A stretch of DNA of 64,000 nt from an uncultured Oscillospiraceae bacterium (GTDB lineage: Bacteria > Bacillota > Clostridia > Oscillospirales > Ruminococcaceae): assembly GCA_949285935.1 (NCBI GenBank), contig CASEAH010000082.1:1-64000 (forward strand), given 5' to 3'. The notes beneath the pieces were generated by a model. That model searched no databases. It was not told the origin of the DNA and saw only the letters and a program-made list of their open reading frames with translations. Position 1 is the stretch's first letter. Each line of letters starts with the position of its first letter. Positions 1 through 8,623 of this stretch are shown here, in pieces. Position numbers and translations under genes: made by a program.

Positions 1-621
1 CAGCTCCAGGAAGTGGCGGATATTCTCCGGAGATGATCCCACCAGCGTTTTGTTGGAAACGCGGCGGATCTCCACAGCGTCATCGGCAATGAGCCGGTGT
101 CCCCGCTTTACCAGCTCGATAGCGGTTTCGCTTTTGCCAACGCCGCTGTCTCCCAGCAGCAGGACGCCCTCGCCATACACCTCCACCAGAACACCGTGGC
201 GTGTGACCCGGGGGGCCAGTTCGGTATTGAGCATGGCGTTAAGAGCAGTAGCAAAGTTTGAGGTGCCCTCGCTGGTCACCAAAAGCGGCACGCCATATTT
301 TTTTGCTTTTTCTACCATCAGTTCCGAAGGAGTGATGCTCCGGGATACAATTACCGCCACCGGTCCGGCGGCAAAAAAGTTTTCCAGAGATTTTTCCCGT
401 TCTTCTTCCCCGATTTGCTCCAAATAGGCCGTTTCACTGCGGCCAATGAGCTGGATCCGCTTGGGATCAAAATAGTCAAAGAAACCTGCCAGGTGCAGAC
501 CCGGCCGGTTGATGTCCGCGCTGAAAATGAGGATGTCTTCTCCATTGCGGGGCAGGTAGACCACGCCGATATTGAGTTCTGCAATGATTTTGCTCAGGGA
601 AACCGAAAACTGGATACTCAT
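1..621 (-). CDS. hprK: HPr kinase/phosphorylase, C-terminus beyond window edge
   Basis: Bifunctional enzyme that phosphorylates and dephosphorylates Ser46 of HPr in Firmicute carbon catabolite control; cytoplasmic. The 207 residues visible contain the N-terminal domain, the conserved RHGVLVEVYG segment (about 141-150), a Walker A motif GDSGVGKS (157-164) and the following IADDAVEI segment (178-185). Full-length enzymes are about 310 residues, so roughly the last third lies outside the window. Start is the ATG at 621, preceded by gaggga. A good promoter lies at 679-707. Family assignment is secure; nothing can be said about the missing C-terminal signature. Confidence 0.95.
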   Translation of the reverse strand, partial: MSIQFSVSLSKIIAELNIGVVYLPRNGEDILIFSADINRPGLHLAGFFDYFDPKRIQLIGRSETAYLEQIGEEEREKSLENFFAAGPVAVIVSRSITPSELMVEKAKKYGVPLLVTSEGTSNFATALNAMLNTELAPRVTRHGVLVEVYGEGVLLLGDSGVGKSETAIELVKRGHRLIADDAVEIRRVSNKTLVGSSPENIRHFLEL

Positions 622-678
622 AATGTTCCCTCACTTTTTTGTTTGCTGGCCGGTATACAGCCGATGAATACATCAATT

Positions 679-707
679 ATTATAGTAGATTTCCCCCAGT
701 TATTCAA
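679..707 (-). promoter_or_regulatory. Predicted sigma-A promoter of hprK
   Basis: Minus strand TTGAAT (-35, 702-707), 17-base spacer, TATAAT (-10, 679-684). Predicted transcript start is about 50 bases ahead of the hprK ATG. Divergent to the glycosyltransferase promoter. Confidence 0.65.
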
Positions 708-742
708 ATCCTTTCTGCCTCTTTGCAGCAAACGGAGCTATG

Positions 743-771
743 TTGTAATAATACTGCTCTTATGTTATAAT
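743..771 (+). promoter_or_regulatory. Predicted sigma-A promoter of the glycosyltransferase operon
   Basis: TTGTAA (743-748), 17-base spacer, perfect TATAAT (766-771), giving a leader of about 80 bases before the ATG at 858. Confidence 0.65.
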
Positions 772-857
772 ATTTATGTATGCCCAATCGTTGTTCTATT
801 GCCCTTAAATAAGGTATGACTGCGGCAGCGCCGCCCAATAAAAAATAGGAGTCAGCT

Positions 858-2021
858 ATGAAAATCGCATTGTTTACCGAGACGTATCTGCCTCATATCA
901 ATGGAGTCGTCACTCATGTGAAAATCCTTAAGGAAGGATTGGAGCAGCTGGGCTACCAGGTTCTGGTCGTTACCGCAGATGCGGATGCCCAACGTCACTA
1001 TATCGAAAACGGTGTTCTCCACTGTCCCGCCCATACCTCCAAACGATTTTATGGATACAGTCTGGCCAAACCCATTTCCCGCACCCGGCTTAAATTTATC
1101 AAGGAATTTGCTCCGGATATCATCCACATCCACAATGAGTTCGGTATTGGTCTTTCCGGGATCCTTTGCGCCAAATTGCTGAAAATCCCTCTGGTGTATA
1201 CCCTGCATACCATGTATGATGATTATATCTACTACATCGCACCCAAACCTTTGGTGCCTACCACCACCCGTCTCAGCCATCGCTATACCAAGTTTCTGGC
1301 TGTTCAGGCCAACGCCCTCACCGGACCATCCAAAAAATGTGAGGAATACTTCCGTCTGGCTGGTGTGGATAAGGATGTAAGCGTTATCCCCAACGCGGTA
1401 GAGCTGGATCAATTTGCCCCCAAAAACTTTGACGACCAGGTAAAAGCCGAACTGCGCATAAAACACGGGATACGCCCGGACGCCATGGTGGCCTGCTTTG
1501 TGGGCCGTCTGGGAAAGGAAAAAAGCGTGGATGTTCTGCTGGATTACTGGCAGCAAGCCATCACGCCACAGGATAATATGCATCTGCTGGTCATCGGCGA
1601 CGGCCCCTCACGACCGGAACTGGAAAGGCAAGCCGATGATTTGGGAATCGCAGATATGGTCACCTTTACCGGTAAAGTCCCCCACGAGGAGCTTCCCCCC
1701 TATTATGCGCTGTGTGACGTCTATATCACCGCCTCCCTTTCCGACACCAACTCCATTTCCATGCTGGAGGGTATGTGTTCCGGACTGCCGGTTCTTCAGC
1801 GCACGGATCCCTTGAATGCGGATCAGGTGCGGGATGGAAAGAACGGCTACAATTTTGACTCTCCTCAGGAAATGGCAGACAAACTCCGGCAGATCCAGAC
1901 TATGAATCCCGATACCCTTGCCCGCTTCAAGGAATCCGTCATTGATTCCATCCGCAACAGCGGCGCGCGGGACCTGGCAAATCATACCCTTGCTGTTTAC
2001 AATAAAATCTTGAAAAAGTAG
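858..2021 (+). CDS. Glycosyltransferase family 4 (GT-B fold), possibly diacylglycerol glucosyltransferase
   Basis: 387 residues, normal length for GT4. The N-terminal GT-B half starts KIALFTETYLPHINGVVTH, the glycine-rich acceptor loop typical of Clostridial and Bacillus diacylglycerol/GlcNAc-type GT4 enzymes; IIHIHNEFGIG (about 94-104) and VVACFVGRLGKEKS (about 212-225) mark the interdomain region; the nucleotide-sugar site is around MLEGMCSGLPVL (about 302-313) with a conserved Glu. No membrane segment or signal peptide, so it probably acts at the cytoplasmic face of the membrane using a UDP-sugar. Followed with no gap by an FAD dehydrogenase. The glycolipid role is inferred from similarity; the acceptor cannot be read from sequence. 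Confidence 0.85.
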   Translation: MKIALFTETYLPHINGVVTHVKILKEGLEQLGYQVLVVTADADAQRHYIENGVLHCPAHTSKRFYGYSLAKPISRTRLKFIKEFAPDIIHIHNEFGIGLSGILCAKLLKIPLVYTLHTMYDDYIYYIAPKPLVPTTTRLSHRYTKFLAVQANALTGPSKKCEEYFRLAGVDKDVSVIPNAVELDQFAPKNFDDQVKAELRIKHGIRPDAMVACFVGRLGKEKSVDVLLDYWQQAITPQDNMHLLVIGDGPSRPELERQADDLGIADMVTFTGKVPHEELPPYYALCDVYITASLSDTNSISMLEGMCSGLPVLQRTDPLNADQVRDGKNGYNFDSPQEMADKLRQIQTMNPDTLARFKESVIDSIRNSGARDLANHTLAVYNKILKK

Positions 2022-2030
2022 GTGCGCTTC

Positions 2031-3413
2031 TTGAGTCAAATCAATCATTTTGACGTTTTGATTATCGGAGGAGGGATCGGCGGCCTCATGGCCGCTTACC
2101 GGCTCACTGCGGGGAATTCCGGACTAAAGGTATGTCTGGCTGAGCAAGGCAACCCTCTTCCCAAACGCAAATGTCCTCTGGTAACCAAGCAGGTAGACCG
2201 ATGCATCCGCTGTCCTTCCTGTGCCATTATGGAAGGCCTGGGCGGCGCAGGGGCGTTTTCTGATGGAAAATATGTGATTTCCACCCAGTACGGCGGCTGG
2301 CTTACCGATTTTCTTTCTCCGGATGTAGTGCTGGACTACATTGAACAGGCGGACGGAATTCTGGTTTCTTTCGGCGCCACCACCCAACGGTACATGCCCA
2401 ATGACGAGCTGAAAAAGCTCTGCCTCCAATACGACATGCACATGCTCCAGGCCCAACTGAAGCACCTGGGTACAGACAGCAACTTTGATACCATGGTCCG
2501 GCTGGTTCAGGATCTGGAGACCCGCTGCCGTGTCCTCACCAACACCCGGGTCACCGATGTGGATCCCGCTTCCCACCAGGTAACGATGGAAGGCCCTGCC
2601 GGTCAGGAATCCTGCATTGCCGACAAAATCATTTTTGCGGTAGGACGGGTAGGCAGCCGGATGTTTACCGACTGGTGCCGCGGACATGGTGTTGAAATGA
2701 CCAACAATCAGGTGGATATCGGCGTCCGTGTGGAGCTTCCCGCCATGGTTTGGGAAGATTTCTCCAAGAAGATTTATGAACCCAAAATTACCTATCGCAG
2801 CAAAGGTTACGGCGACACCACGCGTATGTTCTGCTTTAATGAACGGGGCAGCGTGGTCACCGAAAATACCGGCGGAGTCCTTACCGTTAACGGCCATGCC
2901 TACCGGGATCCGGAACGGAAAACCCAAAACTCCAATTTTGCTCTGCTGACCACCATGCGCTTTACACAGCCTTTCCGGGAGCCCATAGAGTATGCTCGTC
3001 ATGTGGCCAGCCTGGCCAACCTTATCAGCGGCGGCAGCGTCCTGGTGCAGCGTCTTGGCGATCTGCGGGATGGACGCCGTACAGATGAAAAGCGGCTCCG
3101 GCAGTCCACCACCATTCCTACTCTGGCCGCTGTTCCCGGAGATCTCAGCCTCTGTCTGCCCAAGCGCCAGCTGGACAACATTGTGGAGACGCTTTGCCAG
3201 CTGGATAAAATCGCTCCCGGAACCGCCAACTATGACACCCTCCTCTACGGAATCGAATGCAAATATTATTCTGCGCGTCCCGCCTGCACCGATTTTGAGA
3301 TTGACGGTTGTCCCGGGATTTTTGCCATTGGAGACGGTGCGGGGTTCACTCGTTCCCTTTCTCAGGCGGCTGCTAACGGTCTGTATGTGGCAGATAAAAT
3401 CCTTTCTCTGTAA
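2031..3413 (+). CDS. FAD-dependent dehydrogenase, COG2509-like
   Basis: About 460 residues. Dinucleotide-binding motif VLIIGGGIGG at the N-terminus, a cysteine-bearing stretch CIRCPSCAIMEG followed by the family-typical GGAGAFSDGK, and a C-terminal FAD motif GIFAIGDGAGFTRSLSQAAA. These identify the uncharacterised FAD-dependent dehydrogenase family COG2509; the substrate is unknown. I place the start at TTG 2031 because AGGTG (2020-2024) sits six bases ahead of it; a GTG at 2022 directly after the upstream stop has no such site. Probably co-transcribed with the glycosyltransferase, and followed by a strong terminator hairpin. Confidence 0.85.
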   Translation: MSQINHFDVLIIGGGIGGLMAAYRLTAGNSGLKVCLAEQGNPLPKRKCPLVTKQVDRCIRCPSCAIMEGLGGAGAFSDGKYVISTQYGGWLTDFLSPDVVLDYIEQADGILVSFGATTQRYMPNDELKKLCLQYDMHMLQAQLKHLGTDSNFDTMVRLVQDLETRCRVLTNTRVTDVDPASHQVTMEGPAGQESCIADKIIFAVGRVGSRMFTDWCRGHGVEMTNNQVDIGVRVELPAMVWEDFSKKIYEPKITYRSKGYGDTTRMFCFNERGSVVTENTGGVLTVNGHAYRDPERKTQNSNFALLTTMRFTQPFREPIEYARHVASLANLISGGSVLVQRLGDLRDGRRTDEKRLRQSTTIPTLAAVPGDLSLCLPKRQLDNIVETLCQLDKIAPGTANYDTLLYGIECKYYSARPACTDFEIDGCPGIFAIGDGAGFTRSLSQAAANGLYVADKILSL

Positions 3414-3456
3414 TTTTCCCCTATCACGGGCAAAATCGAACAGACAGATGTTTTCG

Positions 3457-3487
3457 GCGGCAGGCTAAGGCCTGCCGCTGTTTCTGT
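3457..3487 (+). terminator. Rho-independent terminator after FAD dehydrogenase
   Basis: Nine-base perfect GC-rich stem (3457-3465 with 3470-3478), loop TAAG, tail TGTTTCTGT. Confidence 0.75.
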
Positions 3488-3785
3488 ACAAGGATATGTT
3501 TACGGACATGAACTGCAGAGCTTTTACACAGCTCAGCAAATCAAGACCCATCCGCTGAGCCGGCAGTTTATATGGCCAATCAAAGGGCGTCGTATCAGTT
3601 TGCCTCTTAAGAGACACCCAAAATCCGATTTATACACCATACGGCAGGGCAGCGGCTAAAACCGTAAGCAGTTGTTAAAACATATACCTTCTGCAAAATT
3701 GCTCATTATCATTGGTTTTTCAAATTCTCAAAGCGGAAGCTTTTTCTCCCTATAGGAAAGTCTGAAATTTATTTCCCGAAAGCAT
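3488..3785. other. Intergenic stretch without a recognisable gene
   Basis: About 300 bases between the two terminators of convergent genes. AT-richer than the flanks, interrupted in all frames, no recognisable RNA or protein remnant. Confidence 0.5.
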
Positions 3786-3820
3786 CAGAAAAAAAGCGCG
3801 CCGAATCTCTCGGCACGCTT
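3786..3820 (-). terminator. Rho-independent terminator of luxS
   Basis: Imperfect ten-base stem (one C/A mismatch), loop ATCTC, and a run of eight T on the minus strand directly after it; 78 bases downstream of the luxS stop. Confidence 0.75.
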
Positions 3821-3897
3821 CTGAAAGAGCATAAGGATTCCGAAAACCTTCCGATTGTGGAAAAGCCCCGAAACAGCATAAACACAAGGCTGGTGAT

Positions 3898-4362
3898 TCA
3901 GGTCTGATAGGTCATGTTCTCGGGTTTCCAGCCATCCAAAACACGGAGCATGTCCGCCGCCAGCGCCTTGGCTCCTTCCAAATCATGTTCCAGGTAATTG
4001 CCGCACTCAGAAGAGTTTGCGGTTCCGGGTATTGTCCCCTCAAAATCTTTGGCCCACTGCAGCCCCTCCCGCACCAGGTCCAGGGCCTGCTGATGGGACA
4101 TGCTGTCCCTGGTCAGGAAATAAAACCCTGTACGGCAGCCCATAGGCCCCACATAGACCACCTGCTCACTGAAAGAAGAGTTCCGTGCATAGGTGGCAAA
4201 AAGGTGCTCAAAGGTATGCAGCACCGGGTTGGGGATATATGTCCCACAGTTGGGTTTGACCATTCGGAGATCGTAGGTAACAACATCTCCGTCCACCCGG
4301 GAGATGTACATTCCTTTTTCCAGACGGTCGTGATTGACGCAAAAGCTGGCGATTTTTTTCAT
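3898..4362 (-). CDS. luxS: S-ribosylhomocysteine lyase LuxS
   Basis: Cleaves S-ribosylhomocysteine to homocysteine and DPD, the precursor of autoinducer-2, within the activated methyl cycle; cytoplasmic Fe/Zn enzyme, dimer. 154 residues, the usual length. Metal ligands are visible as HTFEH (His49, His53) and SSECGNY (Cys120); catalytic Glu52 and the Cys76 of GPMGCRTGFYF are present, so the enzyme should be active. The start overlaps the stop of the upstream membrane-protein gene (ATGA, 4 bases), implying translational coupling. No pfs/mtnN neighbour. Confidence 0.97.
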   Translation of the reverse strand: MKKIASFCVNHDRLEKGMYISRVDGDVVTYDLRMVKPNCGTYIPNPVLHTFEHLFATYARNSSFSEQVVYVGPMGCRTGFYFLTRDSMSHQQALDLVREGLQWAKDFEGTIPGTANSSECGNYLEHDLEGAKALAADMLRVLDGWKPENMTYQT

Positions 4363-4847
4363 GGTGTTTCCTCCTTGGAGTCAGTGGTTCCGGTTTTGTC
4401 AGATTCCGTCTGGGAATTCCGTGCCGCCAGACGGTTGCGGCTGTTGGCCGCTCCCAAACGGGCATAAGGCGTTCTTCCGGGCTGGTAGGCGGTATCCCGC
4501 AGCTTAATGGTGCAGCACCCCAGGAAGAACACTACATCAAAGAGGGTGCCGGTAATAAGCATGTCCCATCCGCTCAGGCTCCGGATGGTGGGACTGAAAT
4601 AGACCTGGAGCATATTGATGCAGGCGCAGACTGCGTTAAAAAGCAGCAGCATCCGAAGCTTTTTTCCGCTGAGCCGGCGCATCCAGAAAATCGCCGAAAG
4701 CGCCATACAGATCAGCGCGCAGGCGGTAGTTATCAGGTATACCGCAGCAGGAAGGGTCAGCATATCATGGAACGTATAATAGGCAATAGACAGCAGACGG
4801 GCCAGAGAATAAAACATCAGCCCCAGTGTCACAATAGTTTTTGTCAT
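4359..4847 (-). CDS. Small four-helix membrane protein coupled to luxS
   Basis: 162 residues with about four hydrophobic helices (roughly 5-27, 33-56, 63-84, 95-115) and a polar, Ser/Thr/Glu-rich C-terminal tail of about 45 residues. I do not recognise a family. The reading frame ends inside the first codons of luxS (ATGA overlap), so both are made from one message. A role in AI-2 handling or in an unrelated membrane function is open; the context alone does not decide. Start is ATG with GGGA 11 bases upstream. Confidence 0.7.
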   Translation of the reverse strand: MTKTIVTLGLMFYSLARLLSIAYYTFHDMLTLPAAVYLITTACALICMALSAIFWMRRLSGKKLRMLLLFNAVCACINMLQVYFSPTIRSLSGWDMLITGTLFDVVFFLGCCTIKLRDTAYQPGRTPYARLGAANSRNRLAARNSQTESDKTGTTDSKEETP

Positions 4848-4932
4848 CGTTCACAGTCTCCCAATAAATTTATGATAGTATCAAACAGGCTTGAGCAGCC
4901 CAGATATTCAAAAAGGATTTTTTATATAAAGC

Positions 4933-4973
4933 ATTCTCAAAGTCAATCGGTCTTGCTTTTTGAGAATTTTTTG
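4933..4973. terminator. Hairpin with T-run between two minus-strand genes
   Basis: Nine-base inverted repeat (4933-4941 with 4959-4967), 17-base loop, followed by six T on the plus strand. Downstream of the DUF4364 gene it could act as its terminator, but the T-run is on the opposite strand, where no upstream gene is visible. Confidence 0.35.
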
Positions 4974-5094
4974 TGGATGAGGATTGCGGTTGAAGGCCTC
5001 TCCCCATAATGATGCCTCCTCTTTGCATTTTTCAGAAAGTTTTGCTATCCTAAACTGCAGAGGAGACTGCAGCTGATTGCTGCACAGAGCTTCC

Positions 5095-5700
5095 CTATTC
5101 ATCAAAAAGGTCAGGACCGGAAGGAATCAGTTCCCCCACCGTTTTCATATCGCCGGTCAGCAAGGCAAAAATCCCTTTGTATACCAGCATAGGATCGTTG
5201 AGAAATCGCCTGCGGATGGTTTCACATTCCTTTTCAGTCGGCATAAAAATGGACAACCTCAGCAAATCGCTGCCGATATCGGGAATTGCCAGGGACAGCA
5301 TATAGCCATCCTCCGCCTGGGTGATTTCCACCCGATAGTCCTGTTGGCGCCGGAACAAAAGCAGAATATTCTCCAGGGCCTTGACCCCCCGCTCCTTCAC
5401 AGACGCAGGAAGAGTGGCCTCAAATGTCTCCGCCGTTGTGCGGCCTAAATCCGTTAAAACGAACCTGTCACCGTCTTTCCCCTGCTCCATTCGGACATGG
5501 CCGGTTTTTTGCAGATGCTCCATTGCGTTGGCGAATTCAAAATAATTGACCAGCTGCTGCTTCTGTAATGCCATATTCAGCTGTTCAAAGGTAACCGGCT
5601 CCCCGGCCGATGCCAGGATGTAACAGATCAGAATAATGATTTCATGGCTGGTGGTTACGCTTCCGGGGCGCACGCCTTCTGTAAATGCCTGATATTCCAT
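5095..5700 (-). CDS. DUF4364 family protein (winged-helix-like)
   Basis: 201 residues. The opening segment AFTEGVRPGSVTTSHEIIIL and the following short helical region (about 20-80) match the DUF4364 family of Clostridia, whose N-terminal half looks like a winged-helix DNA-binding fold; the C-terminal half is a mixed alpha/beta region of unknown role. ATG start preceded by gaggga. Divergent from the plus-strand TVP38-type gene with about 115 bases between them. Regulatory function is inferred from fold-like appearance only. Confidence 0.8.
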   Translation of the reverse strand: MEYQAFTEGVRPGSVTTSHEIIILICYILASAGEPVTFEQLNMALQKQQLVNYFEFANAMEHLQKTGHVRMEQGKDGDRFVLTDLGRTTAETFEATLPASVKERGVKALENILLLFRRQQDYRVEITQAEDGYMLSLAIPDIGSDLLRLSIFMPTEKECETIRRRFLNDPMLVYKGIFALLTGDMKTVGELIPSGPDLFDE

Positions 5701-5739
5701 GGGGACTTCCCTCGCTTTCCCAATGCTTCTGATTCTTAT

Positions 5740-5768
5740 TTTACACTAAAAATCATCTAAAATATAGT
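5740..5768 (+). promoter_or_regulatory. Predicted sigma-A promoter of the TVP38-type gene
   Basis: TTTACA (5740-5745), 17-base spacer, TATAGT (5763-5768), about 48 bases ahead of the ATG. Confidence 0.6.
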
Positions 5769-5815
5769 CTCTCACATTTTTTCATTTTATCCTTCCCAAG
5801 AAAGGACGTGCCGTT

Positions 5816-6499
5816 ATGGCAAAACACAGTAAAAAAAGGCTCCTGCTTCTGGTTTTTTTATCATCCGGTCTCTGCCTCATTTTGGGTGTGCTTTGCTTTC
5901 CGGTTCTCCGTTCCCTTCTCAGTCCGGATTTTCGGGAATGGCTGATTCAGTGGGTAGAGCAGTTGGGAATGTGGGGTGTGGTTGGACTGTTTGCCATTCA
6001 GGTACTGCAGATCGTAGCAGCTTTTATCCCCGGTGAACCGGTAGAGTTGGTTGCAGGTACCATGTATGGCGCCTGGGGCGGACTGGCTCTGTGTCTGGCC
6101 GGCATCCTTGCAGGTTCTCTGATGGTATTCACCGTAATCCGCCGCAAGGGAAAGGCGGCGCTGGAAAAATCGGGCTATGCAGATGCCATCCGAAAGTACG
6201 AATTTGTCCGAAATGAAAAAAAACTCGAAACCATTATTTTTCTTCTCTATCTCATTCCCGGAACCCCCAAGGACATTCTCGTATATGTATGTGCCCTTAC
6301 GGACATCCCTCTTGGTCGTTTCCTGCTGCTTTCTACTGTTGCCAGAATCCCTTCTGTCGTTTCTTCCACTTTGGCTGGCGCCAGTTTTGCAAGCGGCAAT
6401 ATCGGACTTACATTGGGTATTTTTTTCTTTACCGGCCTTATCGGCCTGGCGGGCATTTGGTATCACAACCGCTTGCTGGCACAAAAAAACCTTTCCTGA
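5816..6499 (+). CDS. TVP38/TMEM64 family membrane protein (VTT domain)
   Basis: 227 residues with an N-terminal membrane helix after a basic start (KHSKKR), then a VTT/SNARE-associated core: the re-entrant-type segment AAFIPGEPVELVAGTMYG (about 67-84) and a second one LLYLIPGTPKDILVY (about 143-157), with further helices to the C-terminus. This DedA-like superfamily is implicated in lipid or small-molecule transport across membranes; the substrate here is unknown. Start ATG with AAGGA nine bases upstream. Stands alone between its own promoter and the 6857 hairpin. Confidence 0.88.
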   Translation: MAKHSKKRLLLLVFLSSGLCLILGVLCFPVLRSLLSPDFREWLIQWVEQLGMWGVVGLFAIQVLQIVAAFIPGEPVELVAGTMYGAWGGLALCLAGILAGSLMVFTVIRRKGKAALEKSGYADAIRKYEFVRNEKKLETIIFLLYLIPGTPKDILVYVCALTDIPLGRFLLLSTVARIPSVVSSTLAGASFASGNIGLTLGIFFFTGLIGLAGIWYHNRLLAQKNLS

Positions 6500-6856
6500 T
6501 TTTGGTGAATCTTTTCTTTACTTCCCCGCTTGATCTCCCAATTACATGGATTGCCGGGGCTGGAGTTTTGCGGTTATTCTCTCAGCTGACCACGGAAGTT
6601 ACCCTTTGGAAGATACTGGGAAAAAACACTTACAGGAATAAAAGGCTCTGTTTGATCCCCCCTTTTATCCTCCTGTATGGAAGGGATTATCGTTTTTGCA
6701 TCCCTCTTCGATGGAGATCTTCTTCCAATGATTTCATCACTGCAATATTCCCATTTTCATAGATGCGGCCTTGGCGGTACAGTAAAGGCGTCTGCCGTTC
6801 AACAGCTATCTTCTGCTATGGTATCTTCCAAATTAAAAATGGATACAGCACCAATT
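6500..6856. other. Intergenic stretch without a convincing gene
   Basis: Only short frames without ribosome-binding sites; the longest (6677-6886) runs into a terminator hairpin. No RNA family recognised. Confidence 0.5.
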
Positions 6857-6884
6857 AAAAAGAGCGGGAATACCCGCTCTTTTT
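6857..6884. terminator. Bidirectional terminator hairpin
   Basis: Perfect 12-base stem (6857-6868 with 6873-6884), tetraloop AATA, A-run on one side and T-run on the other, so it can serve both the plus-strand TVP38-type gene and the minus-strand pair at 7038-7874. Confidence 0.8.
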
Positions 6885-7037
6885 AGATGATTTTTTGCAG
6901 AAACACCGTTTTAAATTAAATGCCTTGGTGATAGCAACAGACAAAGGTATTGCCACAACCACTGTTGCCCGTGTGCAGTATACAAGTCAAAGGACAGAAT
7001 AAAATTCTCCGCAGTTTGAAATTCATACCGGCAATTA

Positions 7038-7568
7038 TCACTTGAAATGGTAGCTTTGGATCAAATCGGAAAAGAAATCACGGTATTCATCCGCAAGGCG
7101 GTCCACATCCCGGATAAACTCCCTGTCCTCTTCTTTCCCGCACAATTCTGCCATTACTTCTCCGCTGCTTTTCCTCTCTCCCTGCCGGTCATTGAGTATG
7201 TAGAGAGTATAGGCGGCGCTGTCCCGGACAATTTCAAAAATCTCTGGGCTCAGATCTTCCACGACTTTATTGAACACCCCAAGGATGGATTTTTGCAGCA
7301 TAAGGTTGGGCACCTTGGCCTCCAGCTCATCTACTACCAAATAGGACAACAACACCATTTTGGCGTTATAGTATTCGTCCCCTTTCAGTCGGGAGGCATC
7401 ATCCACCAGCGTCCGGGCCAACAACTCACCCAATTGACGCGTTTTTTCAAAATTACCGCTGTCCTTGTGATAGATAAATTCCGCGGCGGATTTTTCTCCC
7501 TCACTTTGGGTGCTGGGGGCTTCGTCTTCACTTTTGTAGATTTTTACGTCCTCATCTGCAAACTGCAT
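7038..7568 (-). CDS. Conserved-looking hypothetical protein, alpha-helical
   Basis: 176 residues. A polar, acidic N-terminus (about 1-30) is followed by a predicted all-helical region with many charged residues (KMVLLSYLVVDELEAKVPNL and onwards); no membrane segment, signal peptide or known motif. Start is the ATG at 7568 because AAGGAGG lies eight bases upstream; an in-frame ATG 14 codons earlier has no such site. Sits 54 bases downstream of the TSCPD gene, probably in the same transcript. Function unknown. Confidence 0.7.
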   Translation of the reverse strand: MQFADEDVKIYKSEDEAPSTQSEGEKSAAEFIYHKDSGNFEKTRQLGELLARTLVDDASRLKGDEYYNAKMVLLSYLVVDELEAKVPNLMLQKSILGVFNKVVEDLSPEIFEIVRDSAAYTLYILNDRQGERKSSGEVMAELCGKEEDREFIRDVDRLADEYRDFFSDLIQSYHFK

Positions 7569-7622
7569 CCGAGATCTCCTCCTTACCGGCAGCCCCGCTA
7601 TGGAAATCACAGCTGTCCGGGA

Positions 7623-7874
7623 TTATTGTTTTTCCAAGGCTCTTTCCAGCGCATGAGCCAACTGATCAGGACAGGAGGTATCCTTCTGTCCGCAGTGGAT
7701 TCCCTTCAATTTACGGATTGCATCTCCGACTTTCAGACCCTCCACCAGCGCCGAAATGCCTTGGGTATTGCCGCTGCATCCGCCGGTAAAGGAAACGTTT
7801 TTAATAGTATCTCCGTCCAACTCAATTTTTATGTTGCGGGAGCAAACTCCACGGGGCGTATAACTGTATACCAT
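7623..7874 (-). CDS. TSCPD domain protein (TIGR03905-like)
   Basis: 83 residues. The sequence YTPRGVCSRNIKIELDGDTI, the GGCSGNTQGISALVEG segment (about 31-46) and the cysteines at CGQKDTSCPDQLAHAL match the stand-alone TSCPD proteins of Firmicutes; the same domain occurs at the C-terminus of vitamin B12-dependent ribonucleotide reductases. Molecular role of the stand-alone form is not known. ATG start; promoter at 7913-7942. Same direction as the hypothetical gene downstream. Confidence 0.88.
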   Translation of the reverse strand: MVYSYTPRGVCSRNIKIELDGDTIKNVSFTGGCSGNTQGISALVEGLKVGDAIRKLKGIHCGQKDTSCPDQLAHALERALEKQ

Positions 7875-7912
7875 GCCAACAATAACTCCTTTTCAGACTC
7901 GAAATTACCATT

Positions 7913-7942
7913 ATTATACACCAAAAACACAAATTCACGCAA
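7913..7942 (-). promoter_or_regulatory. Predicted sigma-A promoter of the TSCPD gene
   Basis: TTGCGT (7937-7942), 18-base spacer, TATAAT (7913-7918); leader about 30 bases. Confidence 0.55.
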
Positions 7943-8539
7943 CCGGTTTTTGTGTGATTTTTTCTTTTGATGCAAAATTATTTTCTTCTGAGAAAAAGAG
8001 AATATGCAGACATTTTTCAGTCTTTTCAGCCTCTGCAAAGGATGAAAAATTCCATCTGGACAGGAAGAAAAATTTACACCCGGTTCAACTCTGTTCCATA
8101 ATATTCGAGTGCAAAACCATTGCCCAGAAAAATAGAAAAATTTTTCCGATCATAGCCCGAAGGTTTAGATGAAGAAAGCAAAATCGGATAAAGTCCGGCC
8201 CTACAGCTCCCTCCACTATGGTTCCCCATGGCCGATCTTTTTTCTTTGATGCTGCCGTAAACAAGAGTCGTTTGTATTTCGTGCTGGTCATTTTTTCTGC
8301 AGTGTATTTGAAAAGATCTTCTGTTTTCCATGTTTTTCCATAATTTGTGCTTCCATCGTGAGGTGGGTTCCAATATTCAAACTTGATCGGCTTTTTCTAT
8401 AAGTCCTCCTTTTTCGCTGCGGTGCAAGTTTTTAAAAACTTTCCCAGTTTCTACTGCATCATCCTTCTTCCATTGCTGCAAGAGACCATCGGAATCAAAA
8501 GAAATCCAATTTTTCCGCCTACTCCTCAACGAAATTCTG
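7943..8539. other. AT-rich intergenic stretch, no gene recognised
   Basis: About 600 bases between divergent units, visibly AT-richer than the neighbouring genes. Short open frames on the minus strand (8074-8373 and 8085-8291) lack ribosome-binding sites and recognisable domains. Confidence 0.5.
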
Positions 8540-8548
8540 TGGTATAAT
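8540..8548 (+). promoter_or_regulatory. Extended -10 promoter of the dnaD/dnaC-like operon
   Basis: TGGTATAAT, an extended -10 element with perfect TATAAT; no clear -35 at the usual distance. Leader about 70 bases. Confidence 0.55.
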
Positions 8549-8623
8549 CAATTATGCTTTACAGAAAAACGATATCCCGTTTTTTACTTTAATAGTCAAT
8601 TTGCAACAGATTGGATGATTTTG

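Noticed and set aside
6677..6886. 69-codon plus-strand frame
   Set aside because: Its end lies inside a perfect terminator hairpin and it has no ribosome-binding site.
8074..8373. Overlapping short minus-strand frames in the AT-rich gap
   Set aside because: No ribosome-binding site, no known domain, two competing frames; cannot be told from chance.
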